DNA from: Pelecanus crispus
Taxonomy: Eukaryota; Chordata; Aves; Pelecaniformes; Pelecanidae
Length of the DNA: 64,000 nucleotides
NCBI RefSeq assembly: GCF_030463565.1
Contig: NC_134652.1
Span: 20,189,397 to 20,253,396, forward strand
Direction of reading: 5' to 3'
Below, piece by piece: positions 25,301 through 37,300 of the stretch. The position numbers were made by a program, and so were the translations under genes. Numbering within the stretch: the stretch's first letter is position 1; each line of letters starts with the position of its first letter. Under the pieces are notes generated by a model. It was not told the DNA's origin and did no database searches. It worked only from the letters and a program-made list of their open reading frames with translations.

Positions 25301-28300
25301 GCCAGTATGACCTGCAAAGAAGTTATTAGTACAGCTGCCTATAAACAAAGATGCTTGTTTGTTTATTTTGGCACAAGAGAACAATACACAAAATGTTGAT
25401 ACACCAAACTGGAAGCATATTTCTCCCACACACAACCCTGAAGAATGAGGGGGAGATGATACACACACAGAGATTACGGATAGTACTTAACTACAGTAAT
25501 TTTTTTCTAAACTTGAGCCAGAACACCTGTTTGGAATATCACTAAGACTGCAGTAACCAAAGAATTTGCACATGTCACTCTTTCTACAGGCATCCTATCA
25601 ACAAAGTTCTTCTCTTAGGGAGAGCTCTACAGGAACAAACACTGCTTACAGATTCCACACACCCCCTCCCCCCAAAAATCAAAGCCTTTCCTACACAGTA
25701 TTTTTCCTGAACTCATATCCAAACAGAGGTTGATATATTAACAGAGGCAGTAAGTCTAACAGAAGAGTGTGGTCTCTTATGGCCAAGAGACAGGTTAAAG
25801 AAATAAGTTAGTTTACTTGCTTTTTTTTTTTTTAAACCAGTAACTTTACAACCACTTACAGCTAACTTACTTGAAATCTATTTCCCGCTCAGCAAAATAT
25901 TGGGCAAATTCTTGTGTCACTTCTTCACGAATTTTTAGTTCCAGCAGTAACTTATTCTTCTTTTCAGTAATAAGTTTGTTCTTCAAGTCTTCTATGAGAC
26001 TCAGCAGCATCTAGAATTACCATTAGTATTAAGTTTTTCATAAAGAAACAGTTTCCCAGAACTGAGATTTTTCCCATTCCTCAAACACTACAACAATTTT
26101 ACTCTTCCAGCTGGCAAAAGTTCTTCCAGTTCTTTTATTAGCTTATTCATAAACAGGAGGATTCATGAGTAGATTGAAATATCTGTTTGGTACTAGCACA
26201 GCAATTTACAAGTTTGCACAGAGGAGGCATTTGCAAAGAACACTAAGTTTGTCACAAGAATTCTTGAAGTTGTCTTAATAAACAGGCTTATGCTCCAGAG
26301 CATTTAGCTCTTGTTTTCCCAATGCTCATTTTTGGGCCAATGTTAATGAAACCTCCACAATACAGTCTCTAGTCCCCTGTTCCCTCCTCCTCATCTTTCC
26401 TAGAAGTGACTAAAATTGCTGTTCCTTAAGAACAATTTTCAGAGTTTTCCTGTGCATAGAACACAAAGGAAGGGTCTTCTGTATTGCTAGAAACCAGATA
26501 ATACTTGCTGTGCATTGGTCATAGGTTACCAAAAGGAGAGAAAGCCAAATTTGCAATTCTTACTGCTCAGTCTGTATTTAGACAGATTTCAGTGTTTACC
26601 CCACAAAAGGCACTAAGTCATGAGCAATCCCACTTTCAGTTCTTAATGCTGGATTTGGGTAGATAAGGGTGATCAGAAAAAAAAAATAGGTGAGATGGGG
26701 GAAACCAGGAAAAGAATACCTTGCTTCAAGACTCCATGCTACACTAATTCTGAAAGTAGCCATGGCACATACCATATATTCTTCTTTTCCAATAAGAACT
26801 TTATTTTCTTCCTGTTTCTGCACTGCTTCTTCTCTTGACATACTATGCTGTTCCTCCATCTCATCATCATCATCATCTTCAATCACATCTTCTAAGCTCC
26901 TGTCCCATAGGATAGTAGCTCTTTTCCTTGGGATTGGCATTTTAGTGTCACTAAGTAGTGAAGATTCTCTTGCTGATTTCTGGCCAAATGACTGATCTTG
27001 AGGAAGAATAGACGCATCCATAACTAAAACCTACCCAGAAAATAAAGAACAAAGTCATCAGTATTTTTTAAACCTCTACTGACACTTCTAAGAAATACCT
27101 GTTGCGCTTTCCTATAGGTCTCCTGAGCACAGCACTTACCCAGCCTATCCTCTGTTCAGAGTCACTACTTAGACCAGTTTCCAGCTAGAGTACAAAGGAG
27201 TCACTTTATAGTCTAACCTTTCTTTTGATCCCAGGAACATCAAGTTTCACTGGCTCAACAACCTACAAGAGGGTTGCCACCTCATGCACCAACAGATTTC
27301 TGTATTTCCTATACTTTTAGTTTCTAGTTGCATTGCACGAATGTCATCCTACAAATTCTATTTCTTGAACAGCTGTATCACCCTTACAGTCTGCTCCTTC
27401 TAGTGTTGCACTTAACCTGCTTAGATAAGCCAACATTCAAAAGGCCTGGATCTACTGTCCTTTGAACATACCGAACTGTCAACAGAAGCTTTCCATGACT
27501 TTCATTAAGGCTTCAGCACTGATCCCCAATACTTTCATCTTTCAACTTCACCAGCGTTGTATCACTGCACTTACTCCCGCTCATTCTGCTTAACCTCTAC
27601 CTTCCTACTGAAGCCTCTATGGACATAAAGGCAACCTTTCAAGCTCTCTTTGGTGCTCAACCTCTTTTATCAATATTTCAGGCGAGCAATATTCCAGATT
27701 AAGATAGCAGTAGTATGTGTGACAGCTAGAATTGCTCCTAGGTGAGAGCATGTTACGAGTACAGGAGAAAAGTTTACCTCGATCTCAGGGTATTTCTTCC
27801 AAATATAGGAAGTGCCTGGTTAGGGTGGACATTTTATAGGAATTATGGATTTTCAGTAGGAGGTGCTCCCACACCGACACTCCAAAGGAAAAAACAAAGT
27901 CCCAACAATGCCTTTTTAAAAGCTTTACAAGGAAATAAAGCGTGACTGGGAGCAGTTAGAAAATATGATTGCAACATGAAACAGAAAAATCCAGAAACTA
28001 AATTCATATTCTTAGAAGTGAGCAAACCTGCTCTTTAAATGCAAATCGTAAGAACTGACCAACAAGATAAACTACAACACACTTACTTTTTGTGCAATGG
28101 CTGAGAACTTTAGCACATTGAGCGTTTCATCATATGCTGAAGCACATTGGCTTATGTTTACTATCATGTATACCTTCCCCTTTCCACTGAAGAATCCTTG
28201 AAGAAAATGAGTTAACTTACTTTCCCGAAAGGGTATGTGCTGCTGCAACCTTTAAAGACAAAAGACCAGAAGTTTAATAATTTCCAGTCAGTGTAAGAGC

Positions 28301-31300
28301 TATCCAGCCTGAAGACTTAAAAATATTTATAAAAGCAGTAGCCTTTAAATCAGTTAAGATTGTTTCGGACTAGATACAGCTGTTTGCCAAGAGACTGCAC
28401 AGCTGTTGTGACTGCTGCTTTAGCTGTTGTCTCAGATAGGCTATAGCAATACAATCAATGGGACCACTTAAACCAAAAGTGTGTTCAACATTTAGCCTAC
28501 GGTAGGTCACATAGCCTCATGCTACATCAAACTATACCCCACCTCTCTCTTTTCCTTTCCACATTCATGAAAAGGACGTATCTAGTTCTAGGCATGCAGT
28601 AGCCAACATTATCAGAGATCTCTCTCACTCAGTATCCTGCCTCTGAGAATGGACAATAGCAAGAACCTAGGCAAGAAAATAACTATACGCCAAACACGTG
28701 GAGATACTTTTCAGAACTTTTTCCCTAATCCCACAGCAGTTTGGCATTTCCTAAGTCAGAAGTTGTGCCCTTGAATTTAACAGCTGGTGATGTAGTTTTT
28801 GATGCTTATAGGAAATTTTATGAGAATTCTTAAAACATGACTAAACACACACTTGCCACTGAATAGGTTGCGTGCATTTTGGACACATGACAGCTATTCA
28901 GTTACATGAATAGTGCTACAGAACTCAGCAAGATAGTGACACTCCTACCAGAATACATATACAGCTCTTAAGTAGCTTTGCTGCAGGACTGATAAACAAG
29001 AATCATTTTAAGCAAGCTGAATAGGAAGCAGTAACTTCCCAGGGCCATCTATTAACACTTTAGGAGATCATGCTGCAGAACATTTCTTCTATATTGTTAA
29101 AATTCCAACTTATTAGAATCAGAAAAAGATATTCTGAATACATTAACAGCCCTCTAAGCAGCTGCTAGATTTAATGCATCCTTCCTACCTGGAAAGAACA
29201 AGAAAATAAGAGAGACTGTAAATTCACAAAATGTAGGGTTAATCAGGAACACATGCTAGCAAAGCTTTTTCATCTTAAGGTGTGACAGACTTTGAATAGG
29301 CTATCAGGAACAGTGTTATGGGGTAAGTGAATTTGGCAAAGTACATCCAGGCACATCAATCAGCAGACTGAGAGTTCATTTAACTTCTGGGATAGAAATA
29401 GATCTTCAAATGAGAACCTGTGGAGAAAGCAGTTTCTGGACAGTTACATCCAGCTGTGACTAGATGTTGTACTGTTTTTTAGACAGAAGATTTTTGTATT
29501 ATTTTACTCTTATTTAGATCCCTGAGCTAGGGCATAAATAGGGGGAAGGCCTTCTTTTATCTGCATATGGTCAGCTAGACCATGAGGAGAGTGTTAAAGT
29601 TATATCAAGATTTAGATAAAACGGACAAATTGTCAAAGAGTGCACAGTTATGATAGCACAGCAATATCCTGCTGCTGAAAAATGTTACACTAGAAGCATG
29701 TAGAAAATGGAGTTAGTTCAAAAAGGAATAATAAAAGGCTATAAATTTGACTATTACTATGACACTGGTGAAAAGGGGGTTTTAAACTTATTCTAAAGTT
29801 TGTTTGGTAAGCCAAGCTCAGAAGAAAAAAGTCAAATTGCTAAAATCTATGATAGCATGTTTACAGGATGTTAGAATTTGCATGATTTAATTAAAGAGCA
29901 AAACAAGGCAAATTTAAAGATAACTTTGGTAGATCAACAAGACTTCACAGTAGACTTCACAACTCTATACATCTTTTCTACCAAAAACTTAGTGTTAGCA
30001 TTGTATATTTTAAACAATAGCTTTTACACGTTGTAGGCAATACCTAAAACACACAACCAATTTGCAATTTGTAAGAGGACTTACTTTGACTGTTGACAGT
30101 TCTTGAGTGCATTAATACACTTGCCTAGAATCAGGAGAGAGGTGTTTATATTTCCACTCTCTTTCAATCTATCACCTTCATTGTGGGTCTTGGTACATCT
30201 TTCTGAACCAGCAAGATCACACATTGACAATCTGAAAGCAGAAAAGGAAAGTTAACTTTATTTACCTTAGAACATGCACAAGTTATTCACATTTAAAACC
30301 GATCACTTTTCTTAGAGGAAGAATTTCTTGATCTTCATCTGCACAAACTCTTCCATCCTTTTCAACATTGCTTCCCCGATCAGATTTCACACTACATCTT
30401 GCCAAACCCTTTCCCAACACACTTCCTATTTTGCCCTGCCTCCATCCTCTTCCTTCTGAGGACTTACATGAGTTCAGGAGTACAGCAGGCTAGCAGAACC
30501 TTGTGCTGAACAGAGGGGACAAGATATAGAACAGCATTGCAATCTGATGGCTTGAGGTAGAGGGCCAAGTACTGTATGAGTGTAAGAAGTAGGGAAACCA
30601 CCATACATGTCTGAGGCTCCACCAGGGAGCACTGGGTGTATAGTGCAGTACCAGTACATCAACATGGAAGATAATTGACAATTTCATCACAAAAGAAGGG
30701 GGGGTCTCTGTCCTGAACTTACTCATTGACTCGGGTCACTCGTGGTGCTCCTGAATCTTCAATTTTTAGTACCTTAACTGTGAATATGCTGTGACTAAAA
30801 GGAGAAGTTTAAGTCAGCAGAGAAGTGATAAAGTAGACCAATACCTTAAAAATATTTTTAGCCTCCACAACATCTGTTCAAAGCATTGTTGAATCTGTCA
30901 ACATATCTAAGCATATACGCTATCAGATACAAACATTTAAAGAGATATTTACATCGCACTTATTTTGCTTTTTCCTCAGACATTTAGATAGAACAAAGCA
31001 AAGTGCTTTTGCTTGAAGGATAGCTTTTGTACGTTCATTTTACTGAAGGACTGAATCCTGTTGGCTTAAAGCGTTGGGTCACATACTGCTAAAGGACACC
31101 AAAACTGAAACCTAGATATCTAGACCTTGGTAAAGCTTCTTCCCCTCCTAAAAGCTACAAGCCATATTTCAGTTCCTCCTTCCTCCCACACACCATCCTA
31201 TGCCCAACGTTACTCCAAAAACATTCCTCACCTTCTGCTGGAGCAAGTATTTAGTTTCGTGCTTGCAATACTCTGATGTTTCAACCCCAGTTTTAGAAGT

Positions 31301-34300
31301 CTAAAAGCTTCTTTAGAATCAGAAATCGGAACCCACTGCAGATCTTTAGGAAGAACAAGCAACGATTATCTCATAAATATCATTATCAAAAAGAAAGACA
31401 GGATTAGGGGATAAAGTACGCACACCAAGAATATTACATTTACTTCAGACATACAAACATTTTATAAGCCTGCTTCAGGCAGAAATTATATGATGACAAA
31501 TCAAGATTCCTCCTCCCATGGGAAAGGAAGGACAAGTATATTGCATCATTTCATCCTATTAGCACATTAAAATATGTTCCATCCAAATTAAGTCCGCAAC
31601 CTTAGCCTGAGCACTGAAAAGCCAAAAGGTACAGTCTAATATGAGTATGAAAACCCTATGTTCATATTTATCAAAGCAGAATTCTATCTGGACAGCTTCT
31701 CTATTTTAGCCTAAAATTTTGAGAAAAAAGTCATCTGGATATCTTTCAGGGCCATCAACTTAACTGAAAAGCATCAGTGAAGAATTTTGTCTGCAATATG
31801 ATGACTGTATGTCATCTTGGTAGGTGCTACATTAAATGCCTACCACCCTACTAATAGAAGTTCTAATATGAACATTATGGCCTCTGTTAAACTAGAGGTT
31901 ACCAAAATAGTACTAGCAAAAATACCAGCTGTGACCAACAAGAAAGTCATTAACTGGTTCTCCTCAATAACATCAGCCTTACACTTCCAAGCTTTATAAA
32001 AAAAGATTACACAAACACAGCTCAAAGCAGACTATTTCCTACTTCACACATTTTCTAGTCTTTGAAGAAATGAAGGAATTGGGTTTATTGTCCAATTCAG
32101 CTTTTTGAATCTATAGTTTGGCATCTAAAAAGATAAAAGCAGCAGGCCAAACACCTACAAAAAAAGCCTTTAATCTAGAATTGGTATCTTGATTGTCCAA
32201 AGAACCTGTAACAAATCAAACAGGTTTAAAACCATATTTTTTCCTATGTCCAGAAACAAACATTGAACTGTTATTTTCAGTTCTGTTAACTCCCTTCCCC
32301 CCTCAACCCCAAACAAATTACATTACAGGTTTGGCTAAACTAGAGTACTGTAAAAAGTATTTTGTAGTCAGACTGAACTTTCTCACATATTCTCTGAAGT
32401 CTGTTTCTCTACAGAAAATACTAAAAAAAAAAAACCCCAGACCTGCTCAGTCAATTATAACTATGGTTAAGAACTTTTGGAGTCTTTTTTTAAGAAAATG
32501 GAAAAAAAAACCCCAAACCACTAAAATTTGTCAGTAGTTTTCAATATTTCTCCCATTTTAAAGAAATATCAAGGCAGTGGAGTGCATGCAGGTTTTTAAG
32601 AGGTACAGTCAAGAATAAAGAGAAAAACACTATTAAAGGTATAGATACTTCTATGTATGTAGATTGTTACCTTTCATACTCAAGATAGACATTTCTAGTG
32701 CCACAGTGAATACATTTAGGAGTTTTCTGATCTAGAAAGAAACATTACAGGAAGACTGACTTTTCAAATTACATGTTTGGTGATCTGCAATGTATTCTAA
32801 TCACCTTTTACATAAGAACATCCCTTGATGTCTTGAGCAAGGCGTAGTGTTTTTCTTTTCTTGTCATTTGATATAGGAATCAGTAGATCATAAAAACATT
32901 CATTGTAAATCTCGAAAAATGAAACCCAAACAGAAAACTTCATGTAATCTTTTACAGTTGTGCCAGATTGTTCCGAGTCTTTTAAGAGTTCTTCTAAATC
33001 TGCCAAGTACAGAATATTACAAGTTAATATAGGCCTAGTAAAGTGAATTTAATTTAAGAAATAAGTGAAAATCGATATTACAGCAGCCTTCTAAAACACA
33101 CTTACCCCAGACAAAAATCCATTGAGATTTCCCCCCACCTTCCTTAAGTATCTGGAAGTCACATGCTTACCCTACATATTTGCAAGATACACCTACTCTA
33201 CCACTTCCTTTCCCACTTGCAAATTCTATCAAACACATACAGCTTGGTTAGAATTATTCAAGTCTCTTCAATATCTTTAGAAGACAGAATTAAACTGACA
33301 AGTACACTTCATTCTGACTTCTTAAAGCAAGCCTAGTATTTAGGTAGTTTTTAAATGCTAGAATTAGGTTTATGTAATTACATACAGGTACTCTAAAAGC
33401 CTGTCAGGATACCACTAAGGCCCATAGCATAGTTAGTACTACTTTTCCTTGCTATAGTTTCATCTCATTTAATGGTCATTCAGGTGTTCTTCTAACCATT
33501 TTATCCTTGTGTTTTCTGCCCAGATAACTTGCTTACTATCCAATTCACAGGCACATAGAAATGCCAAGTAGCCATTTTATTATTAACATAGGCCAAAAGT
33601 CAGTTATCGATCTTAAGAAAGCTTCTTTGCCAGCTTTATTTGTAATTCTTTAATATAAAACATACCCTTAGAATCAACTGGTGCTTTGTTGTTAGTACTA
33701 TTTTGATGGTCTACCTACAAAAGAGAACAGAGACTTTAAGATGTATTGTTGACAGCATATCACCAGTACACTACCAGTTACTTTTGTCACAGCTCTATTG
33801 TCCTACTAGACAGGAATACAGTGTAGTTGCAATAAGCCAATACAAAGGTCCTGGCTACACATCATGCCAAGTTCAATGCACCTGTACACTCCTATTGAAA
33901 AGGGTGTTCTTACCTGAATACTCATTCCTGACACTTCCCTTACATCAGGCCCTATCACAGCATACAGCATTTCTGCTTGCTGAACCAGAACAAAACTAGC
34001 CACAGAAAAATAGAGAGGTGGCAGCTCACACAGAAACAGGGTGATTTAACAGGATGATTTGCAGGACCCCAGCTGCAGTTTACACATTACTCCTAACCTG
34101 GTGAATCTAGAATCCTAATTTTTTTTTATTATTGTTATTTTGCTAATTCACAATTCCGTATCTTATGGCTTGCTAGGTCAACCCTCAGAAACAGAGGCAA
34201 ATGTAGAACACTGGTTCACTTAAGAAATTAAGCAAGCAACTTATTGCTTCATGATACAGGCTGTAGAAACCTTTCACAGTTGAAATAAAATCTGGGTTTT

Positions 34301-37300
34301 AGAAAGAGAAGGAAAATCATCTCCTGCTGAGCTGCTTTTTTTTAAAAAAAAAAAGTAAACCAAATCCCTACAGCTAGAGCTCATAAGTTTCATACACATA
34401 CACTCTGTTCCCAATCTTAGTTCTGTTTGGTTAGTTCTTTTAGGCACATAACTGCAACTCATCTACCAAAACGAGTATGCTTAAAAGAAGAAACATGGAT
34501 TAAAAACACAGGTGTGGTTTGTGTTGGGTTTTTTAGTGTTTTGCCAAGAGTATATTTCATGTAAAGCTGGGATGCCATAAAGTGATTCCCAAAATGGCTA
34601 AATATTTATGTAATCAAGACTTTCAGGTTTAAGCTTTACACATGCAAAACACCCACACAAACCTGTCTCTGTTGAAGCAGATGCAAACTGCCACCAAATT
34701 TATAAGCTGAAGTACTGCTCTTATAACCACAGTTTTAGAAACTAGCAGGGACATATATGTCTATTCAGACACACGTGTGACAGGTTTTTCCAAAATCCTT
34801 AAAGACTGCTAGAGCTAGATTTAACATACACCTGTGCTTTTGAAGTGAAGACTTGAATTTTGCTGCCACCTGCCTTCCACGCTGGAGAATTCCAGTTAAC
34901 TGACTCAGGATAAAAATCAAGGTAACAGATAGATTCCATCCCACAATGGCCACAACACTCCATTATAACCTAGCATACACCACTAGGGAGATGCTTAATT
35001 CTTTTCATTAAAAATAAAAAAAATGCACAACAATCCCTTTCTAGTTCCAATTCTAGCATATGCTTAGGTTTTTTTTATATTATTCCATTCATTTCAGAAT
35101 TAAAAACAGCAAGAAAAAGGTACGTTTATAAAAATTACAAATCCCCCATAACTATAAAGGGATTAAATAGCTTTAGAATTCCAGGCAACTCATAAAACTG
35201 AAACGCATTGCTAGACTGCTCAGTGATCTGTTTAAGAATAAAGTCCAACAGAAACCCATTTGAATTCAAATCTTTAGAAGTCCACTGGCTTTATAGCTCT
35301 TCTGTTTCAAAAGAGATTTTGGTTCCTTTGAGGATATTTGCCAAACTGGAAGATGGGAACAATCTCAAAATCATAATTTCTTTCAAGTATCCCAAAAGAC
35401 AGTAAATTGTTTAAAGGAGCAGACCTACTAGCATCCCCACAGATGGAGGGACTATTTGCATTCAGTCCTTATTAAACATCAGTAACCTCAGAGGATAAAA
35501 TTATCAGGTGCTCAAGCTATAGAAAAAAAAAAACCAATTCATAGAGTTTACATCCTATTAAGTATTCAGCCACAAAGCAGAAATCCACAGGAGAAAAGGG
35601 TTCATCAGCTCTATTGCTCACTTTACTGCTAATGTGAATAGCTGGCTGACAGCAGACACATCCATGCTTAAATACAGATAATCTCTTCCCATTGAAAAAT
35701 GAGCAGAGTAACAGTGAGCGATCTCAAGATGTGTGTACTCATCAGTATAGAAAGAGGTGCTCCTCTACCTCTTTTGTTAAGCGAAGTATTGAATTTTTAA
35801 TGGCAGTTTCTTCTCTCACTTGGTCTTTAGTCAGCTTTATATAATCTCTACACCGATGGGGTTTGAGATCCATTGCTGTATATAGCTTTCCTTGAATACT
35901 TTTAAACAACATATCCATAGTCCTTGGCAGAATACCAACATCATCTTCTGTCCCTGTAAGCAACATACAAAAGAAAGACCTCAATTATTACTGTGAACAA
36001 GGTATACATGTAAATGAAGACAGAAAGATAAGCAATTCTAATCTCAAGGCACACATGAGGAATTTGGAGGCCACTTACAGCATGAAGCAGTGGGTTTTTT
36101 TTGTATTCTCAGTGTAACAGAAGTGTCAGAGTGTTTTGAAAGGTATTTGGTTTTCAACAACAGCTCATGCTCTCTCTACCCCTTAGACGGTAAGGCGTAT
36201 AAAATAAAAAACTGCGGGGGTATTCTGCACAAGCTTAGCCTTAAAGAAAAGAAACCAAACCAACCACAGCCAACAGACATTTAATAGAAATTTGCAGTTT
36301 TTCAATCGCATTCATAGGCTGCCTTCACTATCTGTCTCTCTCAAGGAGGTAATCTTGAAATGCAACTGATGACTGATCTCAGCTGCAGTCCTGTACTAAT
36401 TCCAGAGACCCTACAAAAAAGGTTTAGACACCTTGTGAAGACAGACTCGCTCCTTTCCTGTCCCAGACCTTTTTCTCAGAGCATACTACTTTTGCACCTG
36501 AAAGGCAAAAAGGAGTCAAATAAAAGCCTCAATGCATACTTGATCTTTCTAAATCCAGATGCAAGTTTAAGTAGTGTTTACTTTACTTTGATTTTTAAAC
36601 CAGAGAGAAGAAGGGGAGGGAGGGGAGAGTGGAAGAGAAACTACTGTCCTGTCTCAGACTCTGAGAGCGTAATCTTCCAGCCTCTGATAACTTCACCTAT
36701 TCCCAAGACAGATTGGCTTTTATCAGTTACAGCACTAGCTGTGTTGCCTAAGGCAGATCCTACATAAAATCTGGTTGGCACTCAAACACCAAGCTAGTAG
36801 CCAGATAACACGTTAAGTTACAGTACTGTTGCATTATATTTGTTTCTCCTCATCTCCTCTCTTGTCTAATAATTTTTTGTTTATTGTAATGCCACTTGTA
36901 ATTCAACTTAACATGAACAAACTAACAGTCACTGGCAAACAATGAACAGTCCTAAAAAACTGCTTCATTCTTCACTTAAGTCCTTTGCCATTGACAGAAT
37001 ACAGGCTTCCATGTAATGCCAAAGTGGAAAAGCTATATCGACAATACTGGGAATAACAGAAGAAGAAATCAGGGCACCCAGTAGGCAACATTCTGCCCTG
37101 CCAATTCGTATTACAAGTTGATAGTGAAGTCCTAAAAATGTAATACTATGAAAAAGTCTCCAGAGTCTGAAAAGACACGAATCAAAAAATTCTTGAAAAA
37201 CCACACAACACGATAGACCCCAAACTAGCCAAGCATAGGGGATTGTACACATTAGGAATCTGGGGTTTGTTATTTACCTATTATTTATTAGGACAGGAAA

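Noticed and set aside
26690..26995. 101-codon plus-strand frame rich in serine
   Set aside because: Shadow of KIF20B exon 13; the serine run is the complement of its acidic codons.
28617..28680. Third copy of the ancient repeat
   Set aside because: Only about 25 bp resemble the other copies, which is within chance for a quick visual match.
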